Source: Neotamlana laminarinivorans (GTDB lineage: Bacteria; Bacteroidota; Bacteroidia; Flavobacteriales; Flavobacteriaceae). From it: a stretch of 64,000 nt of DNA. A program made the translations under genes and the position numbers. The stretch lies in NCBI RefSeq assembly GCF_020523925.1, contig NZ_JAJAPW010000001.1, positions 62,001 through 126,000 of the forward strand, read 5' to 3'. Below the pieces are notes generated by a model. That model was not told the DNA's origin. It searched no databases and saw only the letters and a program-made list of their open reading frames with translations. Every line of letters starts with the position of its first letter. Within the stretch, counting starts at the first letter, position 1. Shown in pieces: positions 18,781-27,613 of this stretch.

Positions 18781-19485
18781 CTAATTCATTTTAGGATCCG
18801 ATCTTAAAACACCAGAATTGGTGTGTACATTTCCAACTTCTGTAATAACAGCTCCTTCTGGACCTGCCATTTGCCAATGAGACGATTCAACTTCTTTTAA
18901 ATAAGCAAAATCCCCTTCGTTAGCTTCAATAATATGATTTGTGTTTACTTTACCGTCCCAATGGTCTTTTGGTACAACAACTTCTGGAAATTTATCACGA
19001 TTGTTTTCTCCAACACCCACTATATAACTTTTACCATGCCTTACAAGCCAACCTTCCAATTTAGCAGGATTACCATCGGCTGCAAAGTGTTGGTGTTCAC
19101 CAAGCATTTGCCCTGGTAATAAAAAGATATCCATAAGCATATATTGGTCTTCTTCATTATTAACAAACATTACAGAGGCTAAACCTAATTTTGCGTAATT
19201 ACCTTTATTATAATCTGTTAGCCATATTTTTTCTCTTAAGCCATCAAAAATAGGGTAGTTGTGGTATTCTAACATTTCAATTAATGCATCTTTAGCTTTT
19301 TCTTCCAGAAAGTTACCTTCACTATCGTAAAATTGATCGTTAGTAAATTTTAATTCCTTGTTTTCTTGTTTTAAAGCAATTTCTTGTGCAGGAACTTCAG
19401 TTTTGTTGGGTTTTTCAGTTTTGTTAGCGCAGCTATTTAATAGCATGGTGGTGGCTAAAATTGAAGTTAAGAATACTTTTTTCAT
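18781..19485 (-). CDS. Cupin-like lipoprotein of unknown function
   Basis: I do not know a specific function. The 234-residue protein has a lipobox ending at Cys19 (LNSC), a charged linker, and a beta-rich domain with GEHQHF, LEGWLVRHGKSYIVGVG and DHWDG that resembles a cupin fold with possible His metal ligands. A second His-rich stretch, SSHWQMAG, follows near 203-210. It stands alone, with a terminator after its stop shared with the convergent permease. Confidence 0.65.
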   Translation of the reverse strand: MKKVFLTSILATTMLLNSCANKTEKPNKTEVPAQEIALKQENKELKFTNDQFYDSEGNFLEEKAKDALIEMLEYHNYPIFDGLREKIWLTDYNKGNYAKLGLASVMFVNNEEDQYMLMDIFLLPGQMLGEHQHFAADGNPAKLEGWLVRHGKSYIVGVGENNRDKFPEVVVPKDHWDGKVNTNHIIEANEGDFAYLKEVESSHWQMAGPEGAVITEVGNVHTNSGVLRSDPKMN

Positions 19486-19588
19486 ACAAGTTAAATTTTA
19501 GTGTACTCCAAAAGTAGTATTCAATAATTTGTTTTGTAAACTTTTTCTGTTATAATTTTTTTAAAGTTTTTTAATGTATCGTATAGTT

Positions 19589-19810
19589 TTAAGGAACTGG
19601 GTCGTAACCAGAACCACCCCATGGATGACAACGGGATATACGTTTAATAGCTAACCAGCCACCTTTAATTAAGCCATGTTTTTTTAATGCTTTTACTGTA
19701 TAGTGTGAACAAGTGGGCTGAAACTTACAAGTAGCAGGAGTTAAAGGCGAAATTAGTATTTGATAAACCTTAATTATAAATAAAAATGGTGCTATTAAAA
19801 TTTTTTTCAT
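19589..19810 (-). CDS. yidD: Membrane protein insertion efficiency factor YidD
   Basis: YidD is a small inner-membrane-associated protein that helps YidC-dependent insertion. The 73 residues contain all family marks: an amphipathic N-terminus, [20 protein letters not shown] with its two cysteines, [20 protein letters not shown] at the C-terminus. In most bacteria yidD lies near rnpA and yidC, but here it stands apart next to cysS. Confidence 0.95.
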   Translation of the reverse strand: MKKILIAPFLFIIKVYQILISPLTPATCKFQPTCSHYTVKALKKHGLIKGGWLAIKRISRCHPWGGSGYDPVP

Positions 19811-19823
19811 CCTTTGTAAGCTT

Positions 19824-19860
19824 ACCTGAAATTTAAAGGAGGTGTTCTATATTTCAGGGT
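19824..19860. repeat. Inverted repeat in the yidD leader with an anti-Shine-Dalgarno-like loop
   Basis: ACCTGAAAT and ATTTCAGGGT pair over eight or nine bases around an 18-base loop. On the minus strand, the direction of yidD and cysS transcription, the loop contains CACCTCCTTT, the same as the usual 16S rRNA 3' end. There is no T run after it, so it may be a weak cysS terminator or a leader structure of yidD. Confidence 0.45.
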
Positions 19861-19897
19861 GTTATGAATCTTAATTTTGTAAACTAAATTAGTGAAA

Positions 19898-21382
19898 TTA
19901 ATTTACACTAAAAGTTGTTCCATCTTTACCGTCTTTAAGCTGTATACCTGCCGATGCTAATTCATCACGAATTTTATCGGATAAAGCAAAATCTTTATTT
20001 GCCCGCGCTTCCTGTCTTAGTTTTATTAAAACATCAACAGCTGCTGCTAGTTTGTCGCCTCCAGATTGGTTAGATTCACTTTCTTTTAAAAGCCCTAAAA
20101 CATCAAAAGTAAAACTGTTTAATGTATCGGTTAATAATTTTAAATCGGTTTCGTTTAAGGTTTGGCTACCTTCTTTTACTTGATTTATAATTTTAGCACC
20201 TTCAAATAAATGCGCAATTAGTATAGGTGTGTTAAAATCGTCGTTCATGGCAGCGTAACACTTTTTTTGCCATTCTTCTATATTTATTGAAGAAGTTTTA
20301 CCTGCTTTTAGGCTGGGTAAAAGCGAAAGGGCTTCCATTAAACGATTGTATCCTTTTTCACTGGCTTTTAGGCCTTCATCTGTTAAATCTAAAACACTTC
20401 TGTATGACGATTGCGCCATAAAAAACCTAATAACACTTGGTGAGTAAGCTTTACTCATTTTATCATTATCTCCTGATAATAATTCGTGTGGGTTAATAGT
20501 GTTTCCTGTACTTTTAGACATGCGTTGCCCGTTTAGTTCTAGCATGTTTGCGTGCATCCAATAATTAACAGGAGATTTGCCTAAAGCAGCTTCATTTTGT
20601 GCAATTTCGCATTCATGATGTGGGAATTTTAAATCCATTCCGCCACCATGAATATCGAAGGTTTCACCTAAATATTTTGTACTCATGGCTGTACACTCTA
20701 GGTGCCAACCAGGGAAACCATCTCCCCAAGGCGAAGGCCATCTCATAATGTGTTCTGGTTCAGCTTTTTTCCATAGTGCAAAATCTTGAGGATTTTTTTT
20801 GTCGCTTTGACCATCAAGCGTTCTGGTATTGTGAATTAAATCTTCTAACTTACGTTTACTAAGTTTTCCGTATTCATTAGATTCGTCAAACTTATGAACA
20901 TCAAAATAAACAGATCCGTTAACTTCGTAAGCAAATCCGTTATCAATTATTTTACCAATTAATTCAATTTGCTCAATAATATGGCCGGTTGCTGTAGGCT
21001 CGATACTTGGGGGTAAAAAATTTAAGGTGTTTAAAATGTTATGAAAATCTACGGTATATCGTTGTACAACTTCCATAGGTTCAATTTGTTCTAAACGCGC
21101 CTTTTTTGTTATTTTATCTTCACCAACATCGGCATCGTTTTCTAAATGTCCGGCATCTGTAATGTTTCGTACGTAGCGAACTTTATATCCTAAATGTTTT
21201 AAATACCTAAAAATAACATCAAAAGACATAAATGTGCGCACATTACCTAAATGTACATTACTGTAAACTGTTGGGCCGCAAACATACATGCCAACATAGC
21301 CATCATTAATTGGTTTAAAAATTTCTTTTTGTCCGTTAAGAGAATTGTAAATTTTTATTTGGTTATGCTGGTAAAGTTGCAT
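19898..21382 (-). CDS. cysS: Cysteine-tRNA ligase
   Basis: CysS charges tRNA-Cys. I start it at the ATG at 21382 (494 residues, [15 protein letters not shown]); an in-frame TTG at 21430 would add 16 residues without similarity to the family. Class I motifs are [13 protein letters not shown] (zinc ligand Cys35, HIGH-like HLGN), WHLECTAMS and [10 protein letters not shown] for zinc, and RMSKSTGN in place of the more common KMSKS. folE lies 66 bases upstream on the same strand. Confidence 0.96.
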   Translation of the reverse strand: MQLYQHNQIKIYNSLNGQKEIFKPINDGYVGMYVCGPTVYSNVHLGNVRTFMSFDVIFRYLKHLGYKVRYVRNITDAGHLENDADVGEDKITKKARLEQIEPMEVVQRYTVDFHNILNTLNFLPPSIEPTATGHIIEQIELIGKIIDNGFAYEVNGSVYFDVHKFDESNEYGKLSKRKLEDLIHNTRTLDGQSDKKNPQDFALWKKAEPEHIMRWPSPWGDGFPGWHLECTAMSTKYLGETFDIHGGGMDLKFPHHECEIAQNEAALGKSPVNYWMHANMLELNGQRMSKSTGNTINPHELLSGDNDKMSKAYSPSVIRFFMAQSSYRSVLDLTDEGLKASEKGYNRLMEALSLLPSLKAGKTSSINIEEWQKKCYAAMNDDFNTPILIAHLFEGAKIINQVKEGSQTLNETDLKLLTDTLNSFTFDVLGLLKESESNQSGGDKLAAAVDVLIKLRQEARANKDFALSDKIRDELASAGIQLKDGKDGTTFSVN

Positions 21383-21448
21383 TGTGTTTTGTTGTTTGTT
21401 GATGATGTGTTTGTTTAAAATAAAACGCAAACACGTTAATAAAACATA

Positions 21449-22126
21449 TTAAAATTTAGTGTCTAATTGAATGTAGTCTAAAAATTCGCGTCTAACCGTT
21501 TTTTCTTTAAACTTACCTCCGAATTCAGATGTTACGGTGCTACTTTCTATATCGCGAATTCCTCTTGAATTTACACATAAATGCTTTGCATCAATAACGC
21601 AAGCTACATCTTCTGTATTTAAAACTTCTTGTAATTCTTTTACAATTTGTATGGTTAAACGCTCTTGTACTTGAGGGCGTTTTGCAAAATAATCAACAAT
21701 TCTATTCATTTTTGACAAGCCAACAACGGTACCGTTAGATATATATGCAATATGTGCTCTACCAACTATTGGCAATAAATGGTGCTCGCAAGTTGAATAT
21801 AAAGTGATGTTTTTTTCAACAAGCATTTCACCGTATTTGTATTTGTTATCAAAAGTTGAGGCGCTTGGTTTTGTTTTTGGATTTAAGCCACCAAAAATTT
21901 CTTTTACAAACATTTTGGCAACACGATTTGGTGTGCCTTTTAAGCTATCGTCTGTTAAATCTAAGCCTAATGTTTCCATAATATGGCGAACATCGTCTTT
22001 AATTATTTCAATTTTTTCTTCGTTGGAAAGCTTAAAGGCGTCTGAGCGAAGTGGAGTGTTTGATGAAGTTCCAATGTGGTCTTCTCCTAAGGTATCATGT
22101 TCCTCAATGTTATTGTCAATTTTCAT
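21449..22126 (-). CDS. folE: GTP cyclohydrolase I
   Basis: FolE converts GTP to dihydroneopterin triphosphate, the first step of folate and tetrahydropterin synthesis. The 225 residues include an acidic N-terminal extension (1-30) and the conserved core. Zinc ligands Cys113, His116 (STCEHHLLP) and Cys184 (HLCVNSRGI) are visible. GTP-binding QERLT and the RPQ motif are also present. A TATCTTTG promoter element lies about 20 bases before the start. Confidence 0.96.
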   Translation of the reverse strand: MKIDNNIEEHDTLGEDHIGTSSNTPLRSDAFKLSNEEKIEIIKDDVRHIMETLGLDLTDDSLKGTPNRVAKMFVKEIFGGLNPKTKPSASTFDNKYKYGEMLVEKNITLYSTCEHHLLPIVGRAHIAYISNGTVVGLSKMNRIVDYFAKRPQVQERLTIQIVKELQEVLNTEDVACVIDAKHLCVNSRGIRDIESSTVTSEFGGKFKEKTVRREFLDYIQLDTKF

Positions 22127-22146
22127 CAGTAAACTTTTTTAGTTTG

Positions 22147-22154
22147 CAAAGATA
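22147..22154 (-). promoter_or_regulatory. Bacteroidota -7 promoter element for folE
   Basis: The minus strand reads TATCTTTG followed by CAAAC, a perfect TAnnTTTG, 20 bases before the folE ATG. No clear TTG lies 17-23 bases further upstream. Confidence 0.55.
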
Positions 22155-22233
22155 AACAATTCCCTTTTTTTATATTTCATACTTTATAAACAAATATTTC
22201 AATAGTATAATAGGTTTTGCCTATGCGATATAA

Positions 22234-22265
22234 AAAAACCTGAATTTTATTTAATTCAGGTTTTT
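22234..22265. terminator. Terminator after the OmpP1 gene
   Basis: A perfect 13-base stem (AAAAACCTGAATT and its complement) with a TTATTT loop lies 21 bases after the OmpP1 stop on the minus strand. Flanking A and T runs make it competent in both directions. Confidence 0.88.
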
Positions 22266-22286
22266 ATTATAAGTTTTTTGTATAAA

Positions 22287-23885
22287 TTATATGTTGAAAG
22301 CAAGAGATAAAGTTAGGTTTGAGTTTTTCCTGTTAATTGAAGCGGTATCAATTAAACCTAAGTTATACAGCGGCGTTGCGTAAGAACGCTCCCATTGGTC
22401 GTAAGTTAAATCTAATTTTGTTTTTCCAAAGCTAATACCTAAACCAAGAGAATAACCTTCTAAATCTCCAACAGTAATGCCGTCTTCGTATGGGCTTTCT
22501 TCAAAACGATAACCACCTCTAAAGCTAAATTGTTTATGTTTTAGTTCTCCACCAATTCTGTAGGTTGAAGAGCTTGTAAAAACATTGCTCATAATTTCGT
22601 TTTGTTCTTGGTAAAACGCATCATTTGTTGGTTGAAACTCTGTTTTACTATAGTCTTTATTAGAATAATCGAAACTAATTAAACCACGGTTTCCAAAAAC
22701 GTAAGCTAAACTTCCGGTAATTTTTGATGGGGTTTTTAATTTGTAACGTGGGTAAACGTTAACAATAGTAGAGATGAAACCAATATCGTTAGGAGCATTA
22801 TTGGAATTTATGTATTGTGTGGTTTCCTCTTCAATGGTATACCAAGTTGGTGAATCGTATGTTAACCCAATACGAAACTCTGGTGTAAGTTTGTAAATTC
22901 CGCCAACTTGAAATGAAAAACCATTTCCTGTAGTAGATAATGTGTTGTCAAAATCTATAGCAGTTATAGCCCCACCATTGTCGTTATCTTCTAGTAACGA
23001 CGTTGTACGATCGTAATTTATAAAATGCGAATTTAAATTTATACCTAAGTAAAGGTTATCCTCATATTGAGTAGCAAAATTAAAAGCTATTTTACCATTA
23101 TAACCTGTTGAAGTATATAAATAATCGTGTGTGAAATTACCTGTTCCTACATTAGCGATATATTCTGTGTTTTCATCTGTATCTTCAACTGGATCTAAAA
23201 TATAGGCTTGATATCCTAAGAAAGCTTGTTGAACTCCATAATTTTCAACTTCTCCTAAAAATTGATATCCTAGTTCATAATATAAATGAGGATTGTTGTC
23301 AAAGAATTGCTCGGGGTCATTTTGTGCTTGTGAATTGTTAATATAAAAGTAGTCAACAAGTTCTTGGCCACTTGGGGTAAAAATGTATTTTTCTAAACCA
23401 TCGGTATAATCATAAAAATAACTTGCAATAGAATTGCTAAAGTTTCCATCATCATTCGTATTAACGCCAATAGCATTCCATGAATTATTATAATCGTTCG
23501 TTTTATCGTAAGCAATACCTAAAGTTAGTTTTTTCCATGGTGAGTTTGATCGACTTGAAAAAACAAAAGCAGCACCGCCTTGGTTAACATCAAAAGTAGA
23601 TTCGTTTGTTTTTACATTATTTCCAAAATAATCAGTATTGTTTTTTGCGTTTAAATTAGAAAGCGTAAACGAGAAATGACTACGAGTAAAAACAGCAGAA
23701 CTTGCAGGGTTAATACTTACAGCACTCATGTCGCCACCTAATGCTCCAAAAGCACCGCTTAATGCTCTAAAGCGAGCAGTACCTTGGATTTCACTTTGTG
23801 AATAAAGTAGAGCATCCGATATTTCTTGGGCGTAACTAAAAGCCATAGAGAATAATCCTATGGCTAATAAACTTATCTTTTTCAT
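22287..23885 (-). CDS. OmpP1/FadL/TodX-family outer-membrane porin
   Basis: This is an outer-membrane beta-barrel channel, probably for hydrophobic molecules. The mature protein follows a signal peptide ending at YAQ (about 18-19). The N-terminal hatch segment with GTARFRALSGAFGALGG and NPASSAVF is typical of Bacteroidota OmpP1 proteins. The reading frame stays open upstream to 24152, but that part overlaps the preceding gene and looks like its low-complexity shadow, so I start at ATG 23885 (532 residues). The low-complexity lipoprotein gene ends 22 bases upstream and is probably cotranscribed. Confidence 0.9.
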   Translation of the reverse strand: MKKISLLAIGLFSMAFSYAQEISDALLYSQSEIQGTARFRALSGAFGALGGDMSAVSINPASSAVFTRSHFSFTLSNLNAKNNTDYFGNNVKTNESTFDVNQGGAAFVFSSRSNSPWKKLTLGIAYDKTNDYNNSWNAIGVNTNDDGNFSNSIASYFYDYTDGLEKYIFTPSGQELVDYFYINNSQAQNDPEQFFDNNPHLYYELGYQFLGEVENYGVQQAFLGYQAYILDPVEDTDENTEYIANVGTGNFTHDYLYTSTGYNGKIAFNFATQYEDNLYLGINLNSHFINYDRTTSLLEDNDNGGAITAIDFDNTLSTTGNGFSFQVGGIYKLTPEFRIGLTYDSPTWYTIEEETTQYINSNNAPNDIGFISTIVNVYPRYKLKTPSKITGSLAYVFGNRGLISFDYSNKDYSKTEFQPTNDAFYQEQNEIMSNVFTSSSTYRIGGELKHKQFSFRGGYRFEESPYEDGITVGDLEGYSLGLGISFGKTKLDLTYDQWERSYATPLYNLGLIDTASINRKNSNLTLSLAFNI

Positions 23886-23907
23886 ATATAATTTTGTTTT
23901 TTTATTG

Positions 23908-24990
23908 TTATCTTCTTCTGCTACCACTTGAAGATGAGCGGCTAGAGCTACTACTCCTTGTACCAGATGATGAAGATGATCTTGAAGTTGTACCTCTAGA
24001 ATAGCTTCTTGAAGACGATGATCTTGATGTTGTGCTTGGTGTATAACTTCTTGAGCTTGATCTTCGTGTATTGTAAGAGCTATTACCAGATCTAGAGGTG
24101 TTACTGTTGTAATTTCTACTGGTAGTTGATGTTCTAGATGTAGTACTAGCACTAGGTGTAGCAGTATTAGATGATCGTCTTACAGTTGATGATGTTCTTG
24201 TTCCGTTTGAGTTATAAGTGCTGTTTCTTGAAGCTGCAGACACATTATTTGTGCTATAGCTACTTCGTCTAGTAACTGTATTATATTTAGATGTTGTACT
24301 TCTTGACGTAGCAGTTGTTCCTGTGTTTACTCGAGTTGCATAGCCTCTTCTTGAAGCGCTATATGAAGCTCTTCTGTTGTAAATACCTGTAGAATATCTG
24401 TTATAATAAGGTCTGTTATAAGCCCAACCCCGGTAGTAACCACCACCATAAACATAAGGAGAGTAACCATACCAACCCCAGTTGTTGTACCAACCATTCC
24501 AACCATAATTCCAACCGGCGTTCCAACCCCAGTTGTTCCAACGGTTATAACGCCAATTATTCCAGCCCCAACCAAAACCAGCATTCCAGCCCCAATTATT
24601 CCAGCCGTTATCTATATAATTTATGGTAACATTATCTGTGGTTTGTCCCCATCCAGCGTAACCTTCGTAATCATTAACAATAGAGTCATTTTCAACAAAA
24701 TTATCACTTTCGTAGGTATCTATATCTGTGAAAATTTCAGAATCCATTGAAAGGTTTTCAGATTCAATAGATTTTGTTTTGAAATAATTTGTGTAGTAAT
24801 TATTGTTTGTGTTATTAGAAGAAACATCAGTAACAGGCTCTTCATATTCTGCAGGTGTGCTCGCAGTACCATAAATGCCATCACTATCTCCTCCAACATA
24901 TTGATAAGACCCGCAAGATACTATGCCAAATAACAAACCAAACAGGCTTATTTTTGATGCATAAGTAAATATGTAGTTTTTAAATTGCAT
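23908..24990 (-). CDS. Low-complexity surface lipoprotein (Trp/Asn/Gly block, Ser/Arg/Thr tail)
   Basis: I do not recognise a functional family. From the ATG at 24990 the protein has 360 residues: a signal with lipobox Cys26 (IVSC), an acidic Asn/Ser/Glu-rich region (30-120), a block of repeated WNNWGWN-like units rich in Trp, Gly, Asn and Tyr (about 128-205), and a basic tail made almost only of Ser, Arg, Thr, Tyr and Asn (about 205-360). An in-frame GTG at 25020 overlaps the promoter element and is unlikely to be used. The make-up suggests an adhesive or wall-binding surface protein, which is inference. An OmpP1 porin gene follows. Confidence 0.75.
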   Translation of the reverse strand: MQFKNYIFTYASKISLFGLLFGIVSCGSYQYVGGDSDGIYGTASTPAEYEEPVTDVSSNNTNNNYYTNYFKTKSIESENLSMDSEIFTDIDTYESDNFVENDSIVNDYEGYAGWGQTTDNVTINYIDNGWNNWGWNAGFGWGWNNWRYNRWNNWGWNAGWNYGWNGWYNNWGWYGYSPYVYGGGYYRGWAYNRPYYNRYSTGIYNRRASYSASRRGYATRVNTGTTATSRSTTSKYNTVTRRSSYSTNNVSAASRNSTYNSNGTRTSSTVRRSSNTATPSASTTSRTSTTSRNYNSNTSRSGNSSYNTRRSSSRSYTPSTTSRSSSSRSYSRGTTSRSSSSSGTRSSSSSRSSSSGSRRR

Positions 24991-25019
24991 AACTCTTTCT
25001 TTTTTATTGTTGAACATCA

Positions 25020-25027
25020 CAAAAATA
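25020..25027 (-). promoter_or_regulatory. Bacteroidota -7 promoter element for the low-complexity lipoprotein
   Basis: The minus strand reads TATTTTTG, a perfect TAnnTTTG, 29 bases before the ATG at 24990. It overlaps the alternative GTG, which supports the shorter coding region. Confidence 0.5.
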
Positions 25028-25090
25028 GTTAGTTTTGCTGAACTATTTTTTTATTTAACATAGTCACAATTTTTGTGCCAAAATATAGAT

Positions 25091-26569
25091 ATGAGTAAAA
25101 AACTTACAAGTAGAGCAGAAGATTATTCAAAATGGTATAATGAATTGGTTGTGAAGGCTGATTTAGCAGAGAATTCTGCAGTTCGAGGTTGTATGGTAAT
25201 AAAACCTTATGGATATGCAATTTGGGAAAAAATGCAAGCAGAATTAGATAGAATGTTTAAAGAAACAGGCCATCAAAATGCATATTTCCCATTATTTGTA
25301 CCTAAAAGTTTGTTTGAAGCAGAGGAGAAAAATGCAGAAGGCTTTGCAAAAGAATGTGCGGTTGTTACACATTATAGATTACAAAACGATCCGGATAAGC
25401 CAGGAAAACTTCGTGTAGACCCAAACGCTAAACTTGAAGAAGAATTAGTTGTAAGGCCTACCAGTGAAGCTATTATTTGGAATACATATAGAAATTGGAT
25501 TCAATCTTATCGCGATTTGCCTATTTTAGTTAATCAATGGGCAAATGTAGTGCGATGGGAAATGCGAACACGATTGTTTTTAAGAACTGCTGAGTTTTTA
25601 TGGCAAGAAGGGCATACTGCTCATGCCACTAAAGCTGAAGCTTTAGCTGAAGCAGAACAAATGAATAATGTATATGCTACTTTTGTTGAAAATTTTATGG
25701 CTATACCAGTAATTCAAGGTTTAAAAACGGAAAGCGAACGTTTTGCAGGAGCAGAAGAAACCTACTGTATTGAGGCTTTAATGCAAGATGGTAAAGCATT
25801 ACAAGCTGGAACATCACACTTTTTAGGACAAAATTTTGCTAAAGCATTTGATGTTAAGTTTGCTAATAAGGAAGGGAAGCAAGACTATGTTTGGGCTACC
25901 TCATGGGGTGTTTCTACTCGTTTAATGGGGGCTTTAATTATGACCCATAGTGATGATAACGGATTAGTATTGCCACCAAATTTAGCACCAAATCAAGTAG
26001 TTATTGTACCTATTTATAAAAATGAAGAGCAATTAAATGCTATCACAGAAGTTGTAAATAGTATAATAACAGATTTAAGAGGGAAGAATATATCGGTTAA
26101 GTTTGATAACAGAGACACACTACGCCCTGGAGCTAAATTTGCACAACACGAATTACAAGGTGTGCCATTACGTATTGCCATAGGAGCTCGCGATTTAGAA
26201 AATGGAACTGTAGAGCTTGCAAGACGAGATACTTTAACTAAGGAAGTTGTAAGTTTAGACGGTTTAATTGATAGAGTAGAAGGTTTAATGACTGAAATTC
26301 AAGAATCGTTATTTGAAAAAGCCTTAAATTTTAGAAACGAGCATATCACAGAGGTAAATTCGTTTGAAGAATTCAAAACTGTTTTAGAAAATAAAACCGG
26401 ATTTATATCTGCGCATTGGGATGGTACAGCAGAAACTGAAAACAAAATAAAAGATTTAACAAAAGCTACAATTAGATGTATTCCTTTAGAAAATAATTCT
26501 GAATCAGGGGGTTGTGTTTACACAGGGGCACCTTCAAAGCAAAGAGTTTTATTTGCAAAAGCTTACTAA
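25091..26569 (+). CDS. proS: Proline-tRNA ligase
   Basis: ProS charges tRNA-Pro. The ATG at 25091 gives 492 residues starting [17 protein letters not shown]; the in-frame TTG at 25073 is less likely. The short form without an editing insertion (eukaryote/archaeon-like, ProS type 3) is indicated by the length, by [19 protein letters not shown] and by the C-terminal zinc-type region ending in KAY-COOH. Motif 2 [20 protein letters not shown] and motif 3 [10 protein letters not shown] are visible. A perfect tRNA-type promoter follows downstream. Confidence 0.96.
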   Translation: MSKKLTSRAEDYSKWYNELVVKADLAENSAVRGCMVIKPYGYAIWEKMQAELDRMFKETGHQNAYFPLFVPKSLFEAEEKNAEGFAKECAVVTHYRLQNDPDKPGKLRVDPNAKLEEELVVRPTSEAIIWNTYRNWIQSYRDLPILVNQWANVVRWEMRTRLFLRTAEFLWQEGHTAHATKAEALAEAEQMNNVYATFVENFMAIPVIQGLKTESERFAGAEETYCIEALMQDGKALQAGTSHFLGQNFAKAFDVKFANKEGKQDYVWATSWGVSTRLMGALIMTHSDDNGLVLPPNLAPNQVVIVPIYKNEEQLNAITEVVNSIITDLRGKNISVKFDNRDTLRPGAKFAQHELQGVPLRIAIGARDLENGTVELARRDTLTKEVVSLDGLIDRVEGLMTEIQESLFEKALNFRNEHITEVNSFEEFKTVLENKTGFISAHWDGTAETENKIKDLTKATIRCIPLENNSESGGCVYTGAPSKQRVLFAKAY

Positions 26570-26601
26570 TTAATTTTTTTTACAAAAAAATAAAAAAAGT
26601 G

Positions 26602-26631
26602 TTGTAGCATTTAAAAAGAGTTGTATATTTG
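26602..26631 (+). promoter_or_regulatory. Bacteroidota promoter for the first tRNA-Glu/rpsT unit
   Basis: TTG (26602-26604), a 19-base spacer and TATATTTG (26624-26631) match the flavobacterial consensus TTG-N17-23-TAnnTTTG exactly. The tRNA starts 51 bases downstream. No equivalent site was found before the second tRNA copy. Confidence 0.8.
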
Positions 26632-26682
26632 CATCCGCAATCACGAATTGCTTAGTTCATTAAATAATGAAATAACCTAAAT

Positions 26683-26754
26683 GGCCCGTTCGTCTATCGG
26701 CTAGGACGCCAGGTTTTCATCCTGGTAAGAGGGGTTCGATTCCCCTACGGGCTA
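26683..26754 (+). tRNA. tRNA-Glu (anticodon TTC), copy 1
   Basis: The 72-base gene folds into a standard cloverleaf: acceptor GGCCCGT with ACGGGCT, anticodon stem CCAGG/CCTGG around a TTTTCAT loop (anticodon TTC), and T arm with TTCGATTC. CCA is not encoded. rpsT follows after 33 bases, probably on the same transcript. The gene is identical to the copy at 27148. Confidence 0.97.
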
Positions 26755-26787
26755 CAATTTTTATTAAATAAAAATATTATAAGTAAA

Positions 26788-27039
26788 ATGGCAAATCATA
26801 AGTCAGCATTAAAAAGAATAAGAAGTAACGAAGCTAAGAGAGTGTTGAATAAATACCAACACAAAACTACTCGTAATGCTATAAAAAAGTTACGTGAGTT
26901 AACAGATAAGAAAGAAGCTGAAGCTTTATTTCCTTCTGTTGTTTCTATGCTAGATAAATTAGCCAAGAAAAACATTATACATGCAAACAAAGCTGCTAAC
27001 CTTAAATCTGGTTTAGCTAAGCATGTTGCTTCTTTATAA
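26788..27039 (+). CDS. rpsT: 30S ribosomal protein S20, copy 1
   Basis: S20 is a small basic protein that binds 16S rRNA early in 30S assembly. The 83 residues start MANHKSALKRIRSNEAKR and match bacterial S20 over their full length. It lies downstream of tRNA-Glu and ends at a strong terminator. A second complete copy at 27250 differs at two residues: Ala/Ser in the KEAE(A/S)LFPSV segment and Ala/Val in IIH(A/V)NKAAN. Confidence 0.96.
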   Translation: MANHKSALKRIRSNEAKRVLNKYQHKTTRNAIKKLRELTDKKEAEALFPSVVSMLDKLAKKNIIHANKAANLKSGLAKHVASL

Positions 27040-27062
27040 GAAGAGGTTTTTAAAAATATATA

Positions 27063-27090
27063 AACCTCTCAGAAATGAGAGGTTTTTTTA
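27063..27090 (+). terminator. Terminator after the first rpsT
   Basis: AACCTCTC and GAGAGGTT form an 8-base stem with an AGAAAT loop and a following T run. It separates the two tRNA-Glu/rpsT units. Confidence 0.88.
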
Positions 27091-27147
27091 TTTTATAACT
27101 CTAGATGGTTTTTAGAGTTTAAAGATAAGTGAAAGAATAAGCTAAAT

Positions 27148-27219
27148 GGCCCGTTCGTCTATCGGCTAGGACGCCAGGTTTTCATCCTGGTAAGAGGGGT
27201 TCGATTCCCCTACGGGCTA
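27148..27219 (+). tRNA. tRNA-Glu (anticodon TTC), copy 2
   Basis: This gene is identical, base for base over 72 positions, to the copy at 26683. The flanking spacers on both sides differ from those of copy 1, so identity stops at or close to the tRNA ends. No TTG/TAnnTTTG promoter was found between the terminator of unit 1 and this gene. Confidence 0.97.
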
Positions 27220-27249
27220 CAATTTTTTAAAGAAAAATTAATAAAAGAA

Positions 27250-27501
27250 ATGGCAAATCATAAGTCAGCATTAAAAAGAATTAGAAGTAACGAGGCAAAA
27301 AGAGTGTTGAATAAATACCAACACAAAACAACTCGTAATGCTATTAAAAAATTACGTGAGTTAACAGATAAGAAAGAAGCTGAATCTTTATTTCCATCTG
27401 TAGTTTCAATGTTAGACAAATTAGCCAAGAAAAATATTATACATGTAAATAAAGCGGCTAATTTAAAATCTGGTTTAGCTAAGCATGTAGCATCGTTATA
27501 A
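27250..27501 (+). CDS. rpsT: 30S ribosomal protein S20, copy 2
   Basis: This second full-length S20 gene encodes 83 residues with two substitutions against copy 1. At DNA level I count about 23 differences in 252 bases, nearly all silent. It has its own ATG, upstream tRNA-Glu and downstream terminator. Intact length and mostly silent change point to selection on both copies, so it looks functional and not a pseudogene. Confidence 0.95.
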   Translation: MANHKSALKRIRSNEAKRVLNKYQHKTTRNAIKKLRELTDKKEAESLFPSVVSMLDKLAKKNIIHVNKAANLKSGLAKHVASL

Positions 27502-27518
27502 GCGCCAAAGAAAAATAA

Positions 27519-27552
27519 CAAAAAAGCCTTTCATAAATGAAAGGCTTTTTTG
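27519..27552. terminator. Bidirectional terminator after the second rpsT
   Basis: AAAAAGCCTTTCA and its complement form a long stem around TAAA, with A and T runs on the two sides. It serves rpsT copy 2 and the convergent LytTR regulator gene. Confidence 0.9.
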
Positions 27553-27613
27553 TTATAAATAATATTTAATAATTTTTATTAAAACTAGATACTTTACTTT
27601 AAAGCGCTAAGCT

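Noticed and set aside
19898-21430. CysS starting at TTG 21430
   Set aside because: The extra 16 residues do not match the family, and ATG 21382 gives the usual start.
23886-24152. N-terminal extension of the OmpP1 frame (His, Gln and Ala rich)
   Set aside because: It overlaps the Ser/Arg-rich end of the lipoprotein gene in another frame; the OmpP1 signal peptide starts at ATG 23885.
24327-24584. Gly/Val-rich open frame inside the low-complexity lipoprotein
   Set aside because: It mirrors repetitive Trp/Gly/Asn codons in another frame and has no start or motif of its own.
24300-24600. Possible CRISPR-like or tandem DNA repeat
   Set aside because: The repetition follows the WNNWGWN protein units with variable codons and no uniform spacers.
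27148-27501. Second tRNA-Glu/rpsT unit as an assembly duplicate
   Set aside because: The rpsT copies differ at about 23 positions and the spacers differ, so it is not a copied read.
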